From: Eggerthellaceae bacterium
GTDB lineage: Bacteria; Actinomycetota; Coriobacteriia; Coriobacteriales; Eggerthellaceae
DNA: 5,570 nt
Reading direction: 5' to 3'
Assembly: GCA_017459485.1 (NCBI GenBank)
Contig: JAFUCW010000389.1
Location: 1-5,570 of the forward strand
Made by a program: the position numbers and the translations under genes. The first letter of the stretch is position 1. Each line of letters opens with the position of its first letter. The notes beneath the pieces are model-generated. The model saw only the letters and a list, made by a program, of their open reading frames with translations. It was not told the DNA's origin and searched no databases. Positions 5,322 to 5,570 of this stretch are shown piece by piece.

Positions 5322-5570
5322 AAAGATGCAGGATGAACTTGTTTTCGGTTTTGCGGAACACCAGGTAGCCCACAGCGAACGTGGCCATCGCGAACACCAC
5401 GCACACCAGGTTCTCCAAAGCGGAGGGGGTGGTGCCGTAGAGCATGATGTCGCGGAAGTAGGCGACGTAGTGATGCATGGGGTTGAACTGCTCGATCTTC
5501 GCAAGCCACTCCGGCCAGAGGGCAGCAGGGTAGAAGAGCGGAGTCAGGTAGGTCCAGGCCGTAAGCACCA
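5320..5570 (-). CDS. wzm: Wzm/TagG-type ABC-2 exporter permease, C-terminal part (cut by window edge)
   Basis: Only the last roughly 83 codons are present; the gene runs off the right edge. The visible sequence has the typical end of an ABC-2 polysaccharide permease: a TAWTYLTPLFYP segment, then NPMHHYVAYFRDIMLYG with the conserved N-P-x-x-x-Y-x-x-x-F/R pattern of Wzm/TagG proteins, a last membrane helix near ALENLVCVVFAMATFAVGYLVF, and a short basic cytoplasmic tail KTENKFILHL. The full protein would be expected to have about 260-280 residues and six helices, forming the channel with two ATPase subunits. Only 7 bp separate its stop from the ATPase start, and the stop codon is part of the downstream ribosome-binding site, so both subunits are made from one transcript. 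The family assignment is firm despite truncation. Confidence 0.9.
   Translation of the reverse strand, partial: VLTAWTYLTPLFYPAALWPEWLAKIEQFNPMHHYVAYFRDIMLYGTTPSALENLVCVVFAMATFAVGYLVFRKTENKFILHL

Noticed and set aside
5313..5504. Longer N-terminus for the exporter ATPase
   Set aside because: The extra 64 codons are out-of-frame permease sequence; the ATG at 5312 has its own AGGAG at proper spacing and gives the family-typical start.

Overview
The window looks like chromosomal DNA from a high-GC Gram-positive bacterium (Actinomycetota). The codon choice and the mix of a mycobacterial-type galactan transferase pair with a Wzm/Wzt exporter would suit a member of the Coriobacteriia, but no taxonomic marker is present, so that placement is inference. 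The genes belong to a cell-surface polysaccharide locus.

Layout: bases 1-734 hold no convincing gene. They are a very GC-rich, repeat-laden stretch with diverged 80-90 bp tandem repeats on the left, a second short motif repeated towards the right, and one perfect 10-bp hairpin. A plus-strand block follows: a GtrA-family membrane protein (735-1259), which overlaps by 4 bp a GT2 glycosyltransferase resembling mycobacterial GlfT1 (1256-2155). After a 79-bp gap with its own probable promoter comes a large GlfT2-like galactofuranosyltransferase (2235-4283). The 201-bp convergent gap (4284-4484) is filled mostly by degenerate 16-20 bp repeats. On the minus strand lie the ATPase (4485-5312) and the C-terminal end of the permease (5320-5570, cut by the window edge) of a Wzm/Wzt-type polysaccharide ABC exporter.

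Together, GtrA protein, GlfT1-like initiator, GlfT2-like polymerase and Wzm/Wzt exporter match the parts list mycobacteria use to build and export the galactan of arabinogalactan. A working model is that the GT2 enzyme adds the first sugar(s) to a polyprenyl-diphosphate-linked primer, the GlfT2-like enzyme extends the chain, and the ABC exporter flips it across the membrane. The GtrA protein may help move lipid-linked sugars. The UDP-galactopyranose mutase that would make the donor is not in the window.

The least ordinary feature is repetitive DNA at several joints of the locus: a 15-bp repeat giving a pentapeptide tail on the GtrA protein, an 18-bp repeat inserted in the N-terminal domain of the GlfT2-like protein, and a related repeat in the convergent gap. 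Both plus-strand transcription units also appear to start leaderless, with a -10-like hexamer placed so that the start codon would be the first transcribed base.
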